NCBI GenBank assembly: GCA_017390125.1
Contig: JAFPCT010000076.1
Location: 1 to 5,790 of the forward strand
Source: Treponema sp.
Lineage (GTDB): Bacteria > Spirochaetota > Spirochaetia > Treponematales > Treponemataceae
Direction of reading: 5' to 3'
DNA length: 5,790 nucleotides
Within the stretch, counting starts at the first letter, position 1. Each line of letters begins with the position of its first letter. The notes beneath the pieces were generated by a model. The model worked only from the letters and a program-made list of their open reading frames with translations. It had not been told where the DNA came from and did no database searches. Positions 1-5,763 of this stretch are shown here, in pieces. The position numbers and the translations under genes are program-made.

Positions 1-1616
1 ACTGCCTGAAGGGAATATTTTCTTTCTGCAGCGTTGTTTTTGCCCTGTATATTTCAAGCATAAGTTCCGACAAAATCGGATTTACTTTTGCATTCATGAC
101 AATAGGAATCTTTACTTTCTGTCTTTTCAACTGGCATCCGATTTCGAATCTTCTTTTTTCTTCCCTTTCATTTCTTGCATTCTTCATCTTACAGAAAAAA
201 TTTGGAAATCTGACCTACAGCATGATGATAAACGGTTTTACGGCATGGCTGATGCTTTTTGTGGCAGGGTTGAACGTTTATATCCAGCGAAAAACAGACG
301 CTGTCCGAGAGGAAAGCCTCCAGGAAATGACGGAACAGCTTATTGAGAAGAATAAAAAGGACGAGCTGACCGGCCTTCACAATATGATTCATTTCAATCA
401 TGCGGCAGAAATCATCCTTCACAGTGAATTCACTGACATTTCGAACCTGTGCTTTGTTTTTGTCGACATTGAGAATTTTAAGAATTACAATGAGAAATAT
501 GGTTTTAAGGCAGGAAGTGAATTCCATGTAAAAGCCAGCGACATAATCAGGGACGTGTTTACAGCCTCCCTTTCCGCGCGCCTTTCCGACGACCACTTTG
601 TAATTCTTGCAAAAAAAGATTCCCTTATGGACAAGCTTACGCAGGTACGCCTGCGCATAAAATATGAAGAATCAAGCATGAACCTTGGCATAAAGGCTGG
701 AATTTTCAGTCCGAAAGACAAGGACTGTTCTCCGACTCTTGCCTGTGACCATGCCCGCTATGCCTGTGCTACAATCAAGAAAAACTATGGAGTTAATTTC
801 ATTGAATATGACGACTCCATGAACGAGGACTTCAAGAAAAAGCAGTACATCATAAACAATATTGAATCTGCCCTCATGAGAGGATACATTCAGGTTTTCT
901 ATCAGCCGGTTGTATGGGCAAAAGACGCGACCCTCTGCGGGGCGGAAGCTCTTGCGCGCTGGAATGATCCTAATGTAGGTTTTCTTTCCCCTGGAGTTTT
1001 TGTTCCGATTCTTGAAGAATATCATCTTATCCACAAACTTGACCTTTTTATGCTGGACATGGTCTGCAGGAATCTTAGCGAGGCTAAGGCACTGAACTAT
1101 CCGATTGTTCCAGTCTCAATAAACTTTTCGCGCCTGGACTTCCAGCTTACGGACCTGGTTTCAGAAGTTGAGCGGTGCATAAATAAATACGGCATAGACA
1201 AGGAACTTATTCATATTGAGATTACAGAAAGCGCCCTTTCTGATTCTGACTCAAAGCTTAAGAATGCCCTTGAATCTTTAAGGTCAAACGGTTACGACTT
1301 GTGGCTGGATGATTTTGGCTCAGGATACTCAGGACTGAATGTCCTTAAAGATTTCAATTTTGACATGATGAAAATCGACATGAAATTTCTTCAGGAATTC
1401 ACTGAAAACGAAAAAACTCAGCCGATTCTTATCAGCATAGTCGAACTTGCTAATAAGATTGGAATGAATACTCTTACAGAAGGTGTAGAGACGGAGGAAG
1501 CCTATAAATTCCTTAAGTCAATAGGCTGTCAGAGGCTGCAGGGCTGCCTGTTCGGAAAGCCTATGCCTAAAGAAGAATTCCTTACTATTTTGAAAAAAGA
1601 AAAGCTGTTCCCATAA
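1..1616 (+). CDS. Membrane GGDEF/EAL protein, probable c-di-GMP phosphodiesterase (5' end outside window)
   Basis: The frame is open from base 3 with no stop, giving 537 visible residues. The first in-window ATG (96) lies inside a hydrophobic segment and has no ribosome binding site, so it is probably internal. Numbering below is from that Met. At least four membrane segments are visible, two of them ending before or spanning the Met and the others near residues 17-33 and 43-62. A charged, probably helical linker (65-88) leads to a GGDEF domain (about 87-230) that starts with DELTGLHN but has SDDHF (164-168) in place of GGDEF, so cyclase activity is unlikely. The EAL domain (about 255-500) has E284 (EAL), N343, E375, D405/D406 (DDFG), K426, E462 and Q482, the full metal and catalytic set, with spacing like that of RocR. 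Expected role: hydrolysis of c-di-GMP to pGpG at the inner membrane, possibly controlled by a signal sensed by the N-terminal membrane region. The signal is unknown. Confidence 0.93.
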   Translation, partial: CLKGIFSFCSVVFALYISSISSDKIGFTFAFMTIGIFTFCLFNWHPISNLLFSSLSFLAFFILQKKFGNLTYSMMINGFTAWLMLFVAGLNVYIQRKTDAVREESLQEMTEQLIEKNKKDELTGLHNMIHFNHAAEIILHSEFTDISNLCFVFVDIENFKNYNEKYGFKAGSEFHVKASDIIRDVFTASLSARLSDDHFVILAKKDSLMDKLTQVRLRIKYEESSMNLGIKAGIFSPKDKDCSPTLACDHARYACATIKKNYGVNFIEYDDSMNEDFKKKQYIINNIESALMRGYIQVFYQPVVWAKDATLCGAEALARWNDPNVGFLSPGVFVPILEEYHLIHKLDLFMLDMVCRNLSEAKALNYPIVPVSINFSRLDFQLTDLVSEVERCINKYGIDKELIHIEITESALSDSDSKLKNALESLRSNGYDLWLDDFGSGYSGLNVLKDFNFDMMKIDMKFLQEFTENEKTQPILISIVELANKIGMNTLTEGVETEEAYKFLKSIGCQRLQGCLFGKPMPKEEFLTILKKEKLFP

Positions 1617-1620
1617 AAAG

Positions 1621-1659
1621 GCGCTGACACAGTTATGAAAGTTTGCTCTGTGTCAGTGC
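1621..1659 (-). terminator. Intrinsic terminator between convergent genes
   Basis: GCGCTGACACAG (1621-1632) pairs with CTGTGTCAGTGC (1648-1659) as a 12-bp stem with one G-U pair (on the + strand transcript) and a 15-nt loop. Read on the minus strand it is followed by CTTTTTA (1620-1614), a normal U tract, so it fits termination of the small minus-strand gene that ends at 1669. The T tract overlaps the stop codon of the GGDEF/EAL gene. On the plus strand the stem is followed by TGTTCCC, without a U run, so its use as a plus-strand terminator is less certain. Confidence 0.75.
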
Positions 1660-1668
1660 TGTTCCCGG

Positions 1669-1914
1669 TCAGCGGGCTTCAACCCCTGTTATGAATTCCT
1701 TGTAAGGTGTTCCCTTAAGGTTGAATGTCATTTCGCCTTTTTCGTTGGATCCGATTTCAAGCTGGGTCTGAACCCATTTGCCGTCAACCAGCACTTCAAA
1801 GGTGTCTCCGAATTCAAGGTTTCGGACGATTTCGTTGCTTTCTTCGTTGGCAATTACAAATTTGCCTTCAGATTCATCAAATTCCAATGTTCCAGTTTTA
1901 ATATTTTCACTCAT
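1669..1914 (-). CDS. Small acidic protein, DUF5348-like
   Basis: This gene encodes 81 residues from ATG at 1914. A GTG two codons upstream (1920) is possible, but the ATG sits at the expected leaderless position. The sequence begins with TGTLEFDESEGKF and continues through a predicted all-beta region with LEFGDTFEVLVDGKW (about 34-48) and a C-terminal strand around MTFNLKG. The pattern of GxL/F, xxGDxFEVLVDGKWVxT and a closing G resembles the DUF5348 family of small beta-barrel-like proteins. I make that match from memory of the family, and no biochemical function is known to me. The protein is acidic, with no signal peptide and no membrane segment, so it is probably cytoplasmic. It is a single-gene unit, divergent from hisD and convergent with the GGDEF/EAL gene. 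It has no Shine-Dalgarno sequence. Confidence 0.75.
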   Translation of the reverse strand: MSENIKTGTLEFDESEGKFVIANEESNEIVRNLEFGDTFEVLVDGKWVQTQLEIGSNEKGEMTFNLKGTPYKEFITGVEAR

Positions 1915-1920
1915 GCCCAC

Positions 1921-1949
1921 AGTGTAGCACGATATCCCTTGGTTTTGAA
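1921..1949 (-). promoter_or_regulatory. Promoter of the DUF5348-like gene, predicted leaderless
   Basis: Read on the minus strand, the -10 is TACACT (1926-1921) preceded by TGC, an extended -10. A weaker -35, TTCAAA (1949-1944), lies 17 nt upstream. The -10 ends 6 nt before the ATG, so transcription would begin at or next to the A of the start codon. No purine-rich ribosome binding site occurs at a useful distance. Confidence 0.5.
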
Positions 1950-1978
1950 GTCCATGCTTCGGCTGGAAGCTGTTTTTA
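1947..1978. repeat. Inverted repeat in the divergent promoter region (operator or weak terminator)
   Basis: GAAG (1947-1950), GCTTC (1956-1960) and GAAGC (1966-1970) alternate in orientation. GCTTC-GGCTG-GAAGC forms a 5-bp stem with a 5-nt loop, followed on the plus strand by TGTTTTTAT (1971-1979). It lies between the two divergent promoters and could bind a regulator, or it could be a short insulating terminator upstream of hisD. The stem is short, so chance is a real alternative. Confidence 0.25.
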
Positions 1979-1993
1979 TATCAATGTCTATGA

Positions 1994-2022
1994 TTGTAGA
2001 TTATAAGAAAAAACGCTAGAAT
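1994..2022 (+). promoter_or_regulatory. Promoter of the hisD-def-fmt operon, predicted leaderless
   Basis: TTGTAG (1994-1999), a 17-nt spacer and TAGAAT (2017-2022, five of six matches to TATAAT). The -10 ends 7 nt before the hisD ATG at 2030, which puts the expected transcription start at or within a base of the start codon. The sequence just before the ATG (CCATATT) contains no Shine-Dalgarno. Confidence 0.6.
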
Positions 2023-2029
2023 CCATATT

Positions 2030-3391
2030 ATGATAAAGATTTTGAATGCTGCTGACGTTGAAAAAGACTGGTTCAACGGACGTACTTTTGGTGATACAAA
2101 CGAGACTGTAAATGCAGTTATTGACGATGTTATTCAGAACGGAGATGCCGCGCTTAAAAAATACGGTGAAAAATTTGACGTTTCATCTCCTGCTTCCCTT
2201 TTGATTCCTGAGGAAGAACTCAAGCATGCAGCCGAAAAACTCAAGGCTGAGAAACCTGAAGTTTATGACGCAATCTGCTATTCTCATGATCTTGCACTAA
2301 AATTTGCGCTCAGACAGAAAAAATCTTTTGATGATTTTGAAATCGAACTTACGCCAGGAATTTTTACCGGACAGAAAACGATTCCTGTTGAACGTGCCGG
2401 TGTATATGTTCCAGCAGGAAGATTTCCCCTTGTCTCAACTGTGGTAATGACTGTAACTCCTGCGGAAGCAGCCGGTGTTGATGAAATAATCCTGTGTACT
2501 CCTCCAAGAGTTCATCCGGATGACAGGGCTGCTGCAGAAAAGCAGGGAACTGGAATTCCTGGAAAACCTTTTTCAGGCGGAAAACCTTATGCTGATGAAG
2601 GCATTATGGCTGCTGCATACATCTGCGGCGTAAAAAAGTGCTTTGCATGCGGAGGAAGCCAGGCGATTGCTGCTATGGCTTACGGAACGGAATCTGTTCC
2701 TGCTGTTGACGTAATTGTCGGACCGGGAAATAAATTTGTTGCGGCTGCAAAAAAACAGGTTTACGGAAAGGTAGGCATTGACATGGTTGCCGGTCCTACA
2801 GAAGTTTTCATCATTGCCGATGAATCTGCAAATCCTGAATGGGTTGCCGCAGACCTTTTGGCTCAGGCTGAGCATGATGTTGTTGCCCAGCCGGTAATGG
2901 TGACTACAAGCCGCGCTCTTGCAGAAAATGTAAGCCGCGAAATTGAAAAGCAGCTTGAAACTCTTTCTACCGCTCAGACAGCTCGGCAGAGCATTGATGC
3001 CTGCGGAAGGATCATCATTGTTGATTCTCTTGAGCAGGCCGCAGAGTTTGCAAACCGCAAGGCTCCTGAGCACCTGGAGCTTGCAATGGAAGAGGGAGAG
3101 GCAAGAAACAAGGTTGCATCTCTTGTGCGGAACTACGGTTCTCTTTTCATGGGCCACTATGCCGCAGAAGTATTCGGTGACTATGCCGCCGGATTGAACC
3201 ACACTCTGCCGACCAGCGGAAGTGCCCGTTATACAGGCGGATTGAGCGTGCGGGTATTCCTTAAGACTGTAACAACTTTGCGTGCCCAGTCCGGAAGCGA
3301 AGGAATGCTGAGAAGCGCTTCTGCCGCCGGAAATCTTGGTGATGCCGAAGGTCTTGCTGCTCATGCCAGAGCTGCCCGCATAAGAATGTAA
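2030..3391 (+). CDS. hisD: Histidinol dehydrogenase
   Basis: This 453-residue protein is of the HisD family, which catalyses the last two steps of histidine biosynthesis: NAD-dependent oxidation of L-histidinol through histidinal to L-histidine, with zinc, in the cytoplasm. Visible landmarks are VERAGVYVPAGRFP (about 123-136), GGSQAIAAMAYGTE, VGPGNKFVAAAKK, GPTEV, QAEHD with zinc ligands Q279 and H282, the catalytic pair E347-H348 in APEHL, D384 and H391 in GDYAAGLNHTLPT, and H445 near the C-terminus. These correspond to E. coli Q259, H262, E326, H327, D360, H367 and H419. The steady offset of about 20 shows an insertion upstream of Q279, most likely around residues 165-192 (rich in Gly, Lys and Pro). 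The ATG is chosen from the family-like N-terminus and the promoter spacing. It is the first gene of an operon with def and fmt, with no other his gene in the window. The family includes dehydrogenases of other alcohols, so the substrate is likely but not proven. Confidence 0.9.
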   Translation: MIKILNAADVEKDWFNGRTFGDTNETVNAVIDDVIQNGDAALKKYGEKFDVSSPASLLIPEEELKHAAEKLKAEKPEVYDAICYSHDLALKFALRQKKSFDDFEIELTPGIFTGQKTIPVERAGVYVPAGRFPLVSTVVMTVTPAEAAGVDEIILCTPPRVHPDDRAAAEKQGTGIPGKPFSGGKPYADEGIMAAAYICGVKKCFACGGSQAIAAMAYGTESVPAVDVIVGPGNKFVAAAKKQVYGKVGIDMVAGPTEVFIIADESANPEWVAADLLAQAEHDVVAQPVMVTTSRALAENVSREIEKQLETLSTAQTARQSIDACGRIIIVDSLEQAAEFANRKAPEHLELAMEEGEARNKVASLVRNYGSLFMGHYAAEVFGDYAAGLNHTLPTSGSARYTGGLSVRVFLKTVTTLRAQSGSEGMLRSASAAGNLGDAEGLAAHARAARIRM

Positions 3392-3396
3392 AGGAA
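3391..3396 (+). promoter_or_regulatory. Ribosome binding site of def
   Basis: AAGGAA overlaps the last base of the hisD stop codon. Its AGGA core ends 9 nt before the def ATG (3405), which fixes that start and suggests coupled translation with hisD. Confidence 0.7.
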
Positions 3397-3404
3397 ATAT
3401 AAAG

Positions 3405-3977
3405 ATGAGAATAACTAAATTAGGCGAAGAAATTTTGAGGCAGGTTGCTGAACCTGTTAAACCGGAAGAAATCAACGACGAATTCAGGGCATTCCTTGAT
3501 GAGATGTTTGAGGCAATGATCGAAGCGGACGGCGTAGGCCTTGCCGGTCCTCAGGCTGGAATCAGCAAGAGGGTTTTTGTTGTCATTGCAGATGATGACG
3601 TTCGCCGCGTATTCATAAATCCTCAGATTATTTCAACCAGCTCGGAGCTCTGCGACTATGAGGAAGGCTGTCTGAGCGTTCCAGGAGTTTATGAAAATAT
3701 CCAGCGTCCGGCAAAAGTTACTGTCCAGGCTTTCAATGAGAAGGGCAGGCCTTTTACTCTTGAGGCAGACGGGCTGCTTGCAAGAATAATTCAGCACGAA
3801 AATGACCATCTGGACGGACACCTTTTCATCGACAGAGGTGATCCTGAATTTGCAAAGAAAACAGAAGAACAGTTTGCACGCCGCGTTGAGAATGCTGCAA
3901 AAAAAGCTGCCGCTAAAAAAGCAAAAGAAGCTAAGATTGCCGCAAAAAAAGCTGCCCGCGCAAACAAGAACAACTAG
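3405..3977 (+). CDS. def: Peptide deformylase with Lys/Ala-rich C-terminal tail
   Basis: This 190-residue metalloenzyme removes the formyl group from the N-terminal Met of new proteins at the ribosome. All three family motifs are present: GVGLAGPQ (43-50), EGCLS with metal ligand C89, and HENDH with ligands H131 and H135 and catalytic E132. The N-terminal MRITKLGEEILRQVAEPV region is typical. After the catalytic domain (about residue 145) the protein ends in a helical, strongly basic tail. Residues 163-190 are almost all Ala and Lys, making the protein about 20 residues longer than the 169-residue E. coli enzyme. The tail DNA contains two A7 runs (3899-3905 and 3944-3950). Only 13 nt separate it from hisD and 19 nt from fmt, so the three genes are likely cotranscribed. 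Pairing with fmt is common in bacteria and fits its function. Confidence 0.96.
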   Translation: MRITKLGEEILRQVAEPVKPEEINDEFRAFLDEMFEAMIEADGVGLAGPQAGISKRVFVVIADDDVRRVFINPQIISTSSELCDYEEGCLSVPGVYENIQRPAKVTVQAFNEKGRPFTLEADGLLARIIQHENDHLDGHLFIDRGDPEFAKKTEEQFARRVENAAKKAAAKKAKEAKIAAKKAARANKNN

Positions 3978-3983
3978 ATTTTC

Positions 3984-3990
3984 AAGGGGG
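3984..3990 (+). promoter_or_regulatory. Ribosome binding site of fmt
   Basis: AAGGGGG ends 6 nt before the ATG at 3997. This strong site decides the start of fmt, even though the same frame is open further upstream inside def. Confidence 0.75.
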
Positions 3991-3996
3991 AACGCC

Positions 3997-4971
3997 ATGG
4001 TTCGCGTTTTATATGCTGGAAGTCCTGAGGCAAGCGCCGTTACATTAGGGATTCTTTTGGAAAAATCTGCTGAATGCGGTTTTGAGATTGCCGGCGTTCT
4101 TTCAAATCCCCCTAGTGCAAAAGGAAGGCATAAGGCTCTTGTTCCGACTCCTGTGGCACAGCTTGCAGAAGAAAAAGGAATACCGGTCTTTACTCCGGAG
4201 CACCTTGACTCTGCGGCCAGGGAAGCGGTTCAGGCTGTGAATGCCGATATTCTTGCAGTTTTCGCTTACGGCCACATTTTCGGGCCGAAATTCATGTCTC
4301 TGTTCAAATTCGGCGGAATAAACCTTCATCCTTCGGCTCTGCCGGAATACCGCGGTTGTACGCCGGTTAACGCTGCCATACTGAACGGAAATTCAAAAAC
4401 CGCATTTACAGTGCAGGCAATCAGTCAGAAGATGGACGAAGGTGATATCCTTGCCCAGGAAGAAGTGGTTCTGAACGGAACAGAAAATGCCCTTTCCCTG
4501 CTGAATGATGCCGCTGTCAGAGGCGGCAAGATGATTTCCCTTCTTCTGAAATCAGTTTCAGAAAACAACAGCCTTCCTGCCGGCAGGTCTCAGCAGGGAG
4601 AGGCAAGCTATACTGGAATAATTACGAAAGATGACGCAAAACTGGACTGGTCAAAGTCTTCCCGGGAAATTGACTGTGCGGTCCGGGCATATTACGGAGA
4701 TCCTTCCGCATGGACTCTTGAAAAAGGCCTGCCCCTCAAGATAATTGAAGGAAAGCCTCTTTCTGATGAGGAAGGAACTGCTTTGGGCGGCAGTAATAAC
4801 GTGGCGCCGGGAACTGTCTCTGTCTTTGCAAAGTCCGCCGGAATCCTTGTAAAGTGCGGCAGCGGATTTTATGCCGTTACAAAACTTCAGAGGCAGGGAA
4901 AAAATGCTATGGACTACAAATCATTTATGAACGGTGCCCGGGATTTTGTGGGAACAGTGCTCTCTGTTTAA
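3997..4971 (+). CDS. fmt: Methionyl-tRNA formyltransferase
   Basis: This 324-residue enzyme transfers the formyl group of 10-formyltetrahydrofolate to Met-tRNA(fMet) for translation initiation, in the cytoplasm. The N-terminal Rossmann-like domain starts VRVLYAGSPEAS, matching the family's FxGTPxFA pattern. The catalytic triad is visible: N109 and H111 in GGINLHPSALPEYRG, and D147 in MDEGDILAQ. The latter is shorter than the common MDxGLDTGDIL form. A C-terminal OB-fold-like tRNA-binding domain starts near SYTGIITKDDAKLDWSKS (about 204) and ends near NGARDF. Length is close to the E. coli protein (315). The linker carries LPAGR (193-197), encoded by a perfect 12-bp palindrome. It is the last gene of the hisD-def-fmt unit; the next gene has its own promoter-like sequence. 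No clear intrinsic terminator follows. Confidence 0.96.
   Translation: MVRVLYAGSPEASAVTLGILLEKSAECGFEIAGVLSNPPSAKGRHKALVPTPVAQLAEEKGIPVFTPEHLDSAAREAVQAVNADILAVFAYGHIFGPKFMSLFKFGGINLHPSALPEYRGCTPVNAAILNGNSKTAFTVQAISQKMDEGDILAQEEVVLNGTENALSLLNDAAVRGGKMISLLLKSVSENNSLPAGRSQQGEASYTGIITKDDAKLDWSKSSREIDCAVRAYYGDPSAWTLEKGLPLKIIEGKPLSDEEGTALGGSNNVAPGTVSVFAKSAGILVKCGSGFYAVTKLQRQGKNAMDYKSFMNGARDFVGTVLSV
4576..4587. repeat. Perfect 12-bp palindrome inside fmt
   Basis: CCTGCCGGCAGG is fully self-complementary and encodes Pro-Ala-Gly-Arg in the variable linker between the two Fmt domains. It occurs once in the window. It may be a dispersed intragenic repeat or simply chance. Confidence 0.35.
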
Positions 4972-4990
4972 GGCTGCGCATTTCCCTTCG

Positions 4991-5019
4991 TTGTAAAGAA
5001 TCTTGCAAAATGGTAGTAT
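4991..5019 (+). promoter_or_regulatory. Promoter of the PASTA protein gene, predicted leaderless
   Basis: TTGTAA (4991-4996), a 17-nt spacer and TAGTAT (5014-5019) preceded by TGG, an extended -10. The -10 ends 6 nt before the ATG at 5026. No Shine-Dalgarno is present between. TTGTAA and TTGCAA (5003-5008) also form a 6-bp inverted repeat over the -35, a possible operator of low certainty. Confidence 0.55.
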
Positions 5020-5025
5020 TTCGTT

Positions 5026-5763
5026 ATGGATAATAAAATTGTTGAAAATCTTAAGGATTCTGTAAAAAAACTTAAAGACGTAAAAATTGAAAGGGCGGAA
5101 TTCACTTCTTATTTTGAATCTCTTCAGGCAAATGGAAAGACTTTTATTTTTACTGTTATTGCAGCAGTGATCGTAATGGTTTTCTTTGCTTTCATGGTTT
5201 TCTTCCTTCACGTAAAAGGCCCGGAAGAAGTAATGGTTCCGGAAGTGCGCGGCAAGGAACTTACAGATGCCCTTCTTGAGATGCAGAAGAAAGAACTTTA
5301 TCCAAAAATAACCCTGCGCTATTCAGAGGTTCCTGGCGACAAGGGCAGAATCCTTGACCAGAGCCCTACAGCCGGTTCGATCGTAAAGGGATACAGCAGG
5401 GTTTCCCTCGTAGTAAGCCGCGGTGTAATCATTGATCATGTTGGAAATTATGTAGGTCAGAACTATGATGAGCTCAAGATGAACCTGCAGACTCTTTTTG
5501 CAGGCTCTGCAAATCCCCTTATCGTGCTTTCTGAGCCATCTTACAAGCCGGACCTTTCTCCTGCCGGCACAATCCTTGAACAGGAGCCGGAGGAAGGAAC
5601 GAACATCTCTGACCCGGTTCTTCTTAATCTTGTAGTAAGCCGCGGACCTAGCTTTGAAAATACCCGTGTTCCTCGCCTTGTGGGAACTTCTGTAAATGAC
5701 ATGCTTCAGACTGTTGCCAGAAGCCGCATTATTTTTGATTTCAATGCAAGGCCGGAGATCTGA
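5026..5763 (+). CDS. Single-pass membrane protein with two and a half PASTA domains
   Basis: This 245-residue protein has a short charged cytoplasmic N-terminus (1-39), one membrane helix (about 40-62, FIFTVIAAVIV onward) and an extracytoplasmic part of PASTA repeats. PASTA 1 (about 69-133) contains VPEVRGKELTDA, GRILDQSPTAGS and VSLVVSRG. PASTA 2 (about 134-207) contains GTILEQEPEEGT and LNLVVSRG. PASTA 3 starts with VPRLVGTSVNDML (from 215) and stops after about 33 residues, half a domain, at tandem TGA TGA. PASTA domains in PknB-type kinases and PBP2x bind cell-wall peptides or muropeptides. This protein has no kinase or transpeptidase domain, so a role as a periplasmic wall-binding or adaptor protein is inference. 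It follows fmt after 54 nt but seems to have its own promoter. The half domain may be real, or it may reflect a frameshift near 5755-5763. Confidence 0.88.
   Translation: MDNKIVENLKDSVKKLKDVKIERAEFTSYFESLQANGKTFIFTVIAAVIVMVFFAFMVFFLHVKGPEEVMVPEVRGKELTDALLEMQKKELYPKITLRYSEVPGDKGRILDQSPTAGSIVKGYSRVSLVVSRGVIIDHVGNYVGQNYDELKMNLQTLFAGSANPLIVLSEPSYKPDLSPAGTILEQEPEEGTNISDPVLLNLVVSRGPSFENTRVPRLVGTSVNDMLQTVARSRIIFDFNARPEI
5410..5645 (+). repeat. 14-bp direct repeat pair in the PASTA gene
   Basis: GTAGTAAGCCGCGG occurs at 5410-5423 and 5632-5645, 222 bp (74 codons) apart in the same frame. Each copy encodes the VVSRG end of a PASTA domain, so the pair reflects tandem domain duplication. Recombination between copies would remove exactly one PASTA unit in frame. 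Confidence 0.8.

Noticed and set aside
96..98. ATG at 96 as the start of the GGDEF/EAL gene
   Set aside because: The frame continues upstream without a stop through hydrophobic, membrane-like sequence to base 3, and no ribosome site or leaderless-type promoter precedes 96.
189..1034. Minus-strand open frames opposite the GGDEF/EAL gene
   Set aside because: They overlap an obvious coding region, have no family motifs and no start signals.
2573..3475. 300-codon open frame antisense to hisD and the start of def
   Set aside because: It has Ser/Cys-rich, low-similarity wording, no promoter or ribosome site, and lies entirely opposite well-supported genes; it is a by-product of hisD codon use.
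3802..3996. Upstream extension of the fmt frame into def, suggesting a def-fmt fusion by +1 frameshift
   Set aside because: The extension encodes low-complexity Lys/Gln/Leu residues from shifted Ala-Lys codons, and the strong AAGGGGG site plus a family-like N-terminus fix the fmt start at 3997. Neither A7 run gives a shift into this frame by -1.
5003..5008. TTGCAA as the -35 of the PASTA gene promoter
   Set aside because: It would leave only 5 nt to TAGTAT; TTGTAA at 4991 gives the standard 17-nt spacer.
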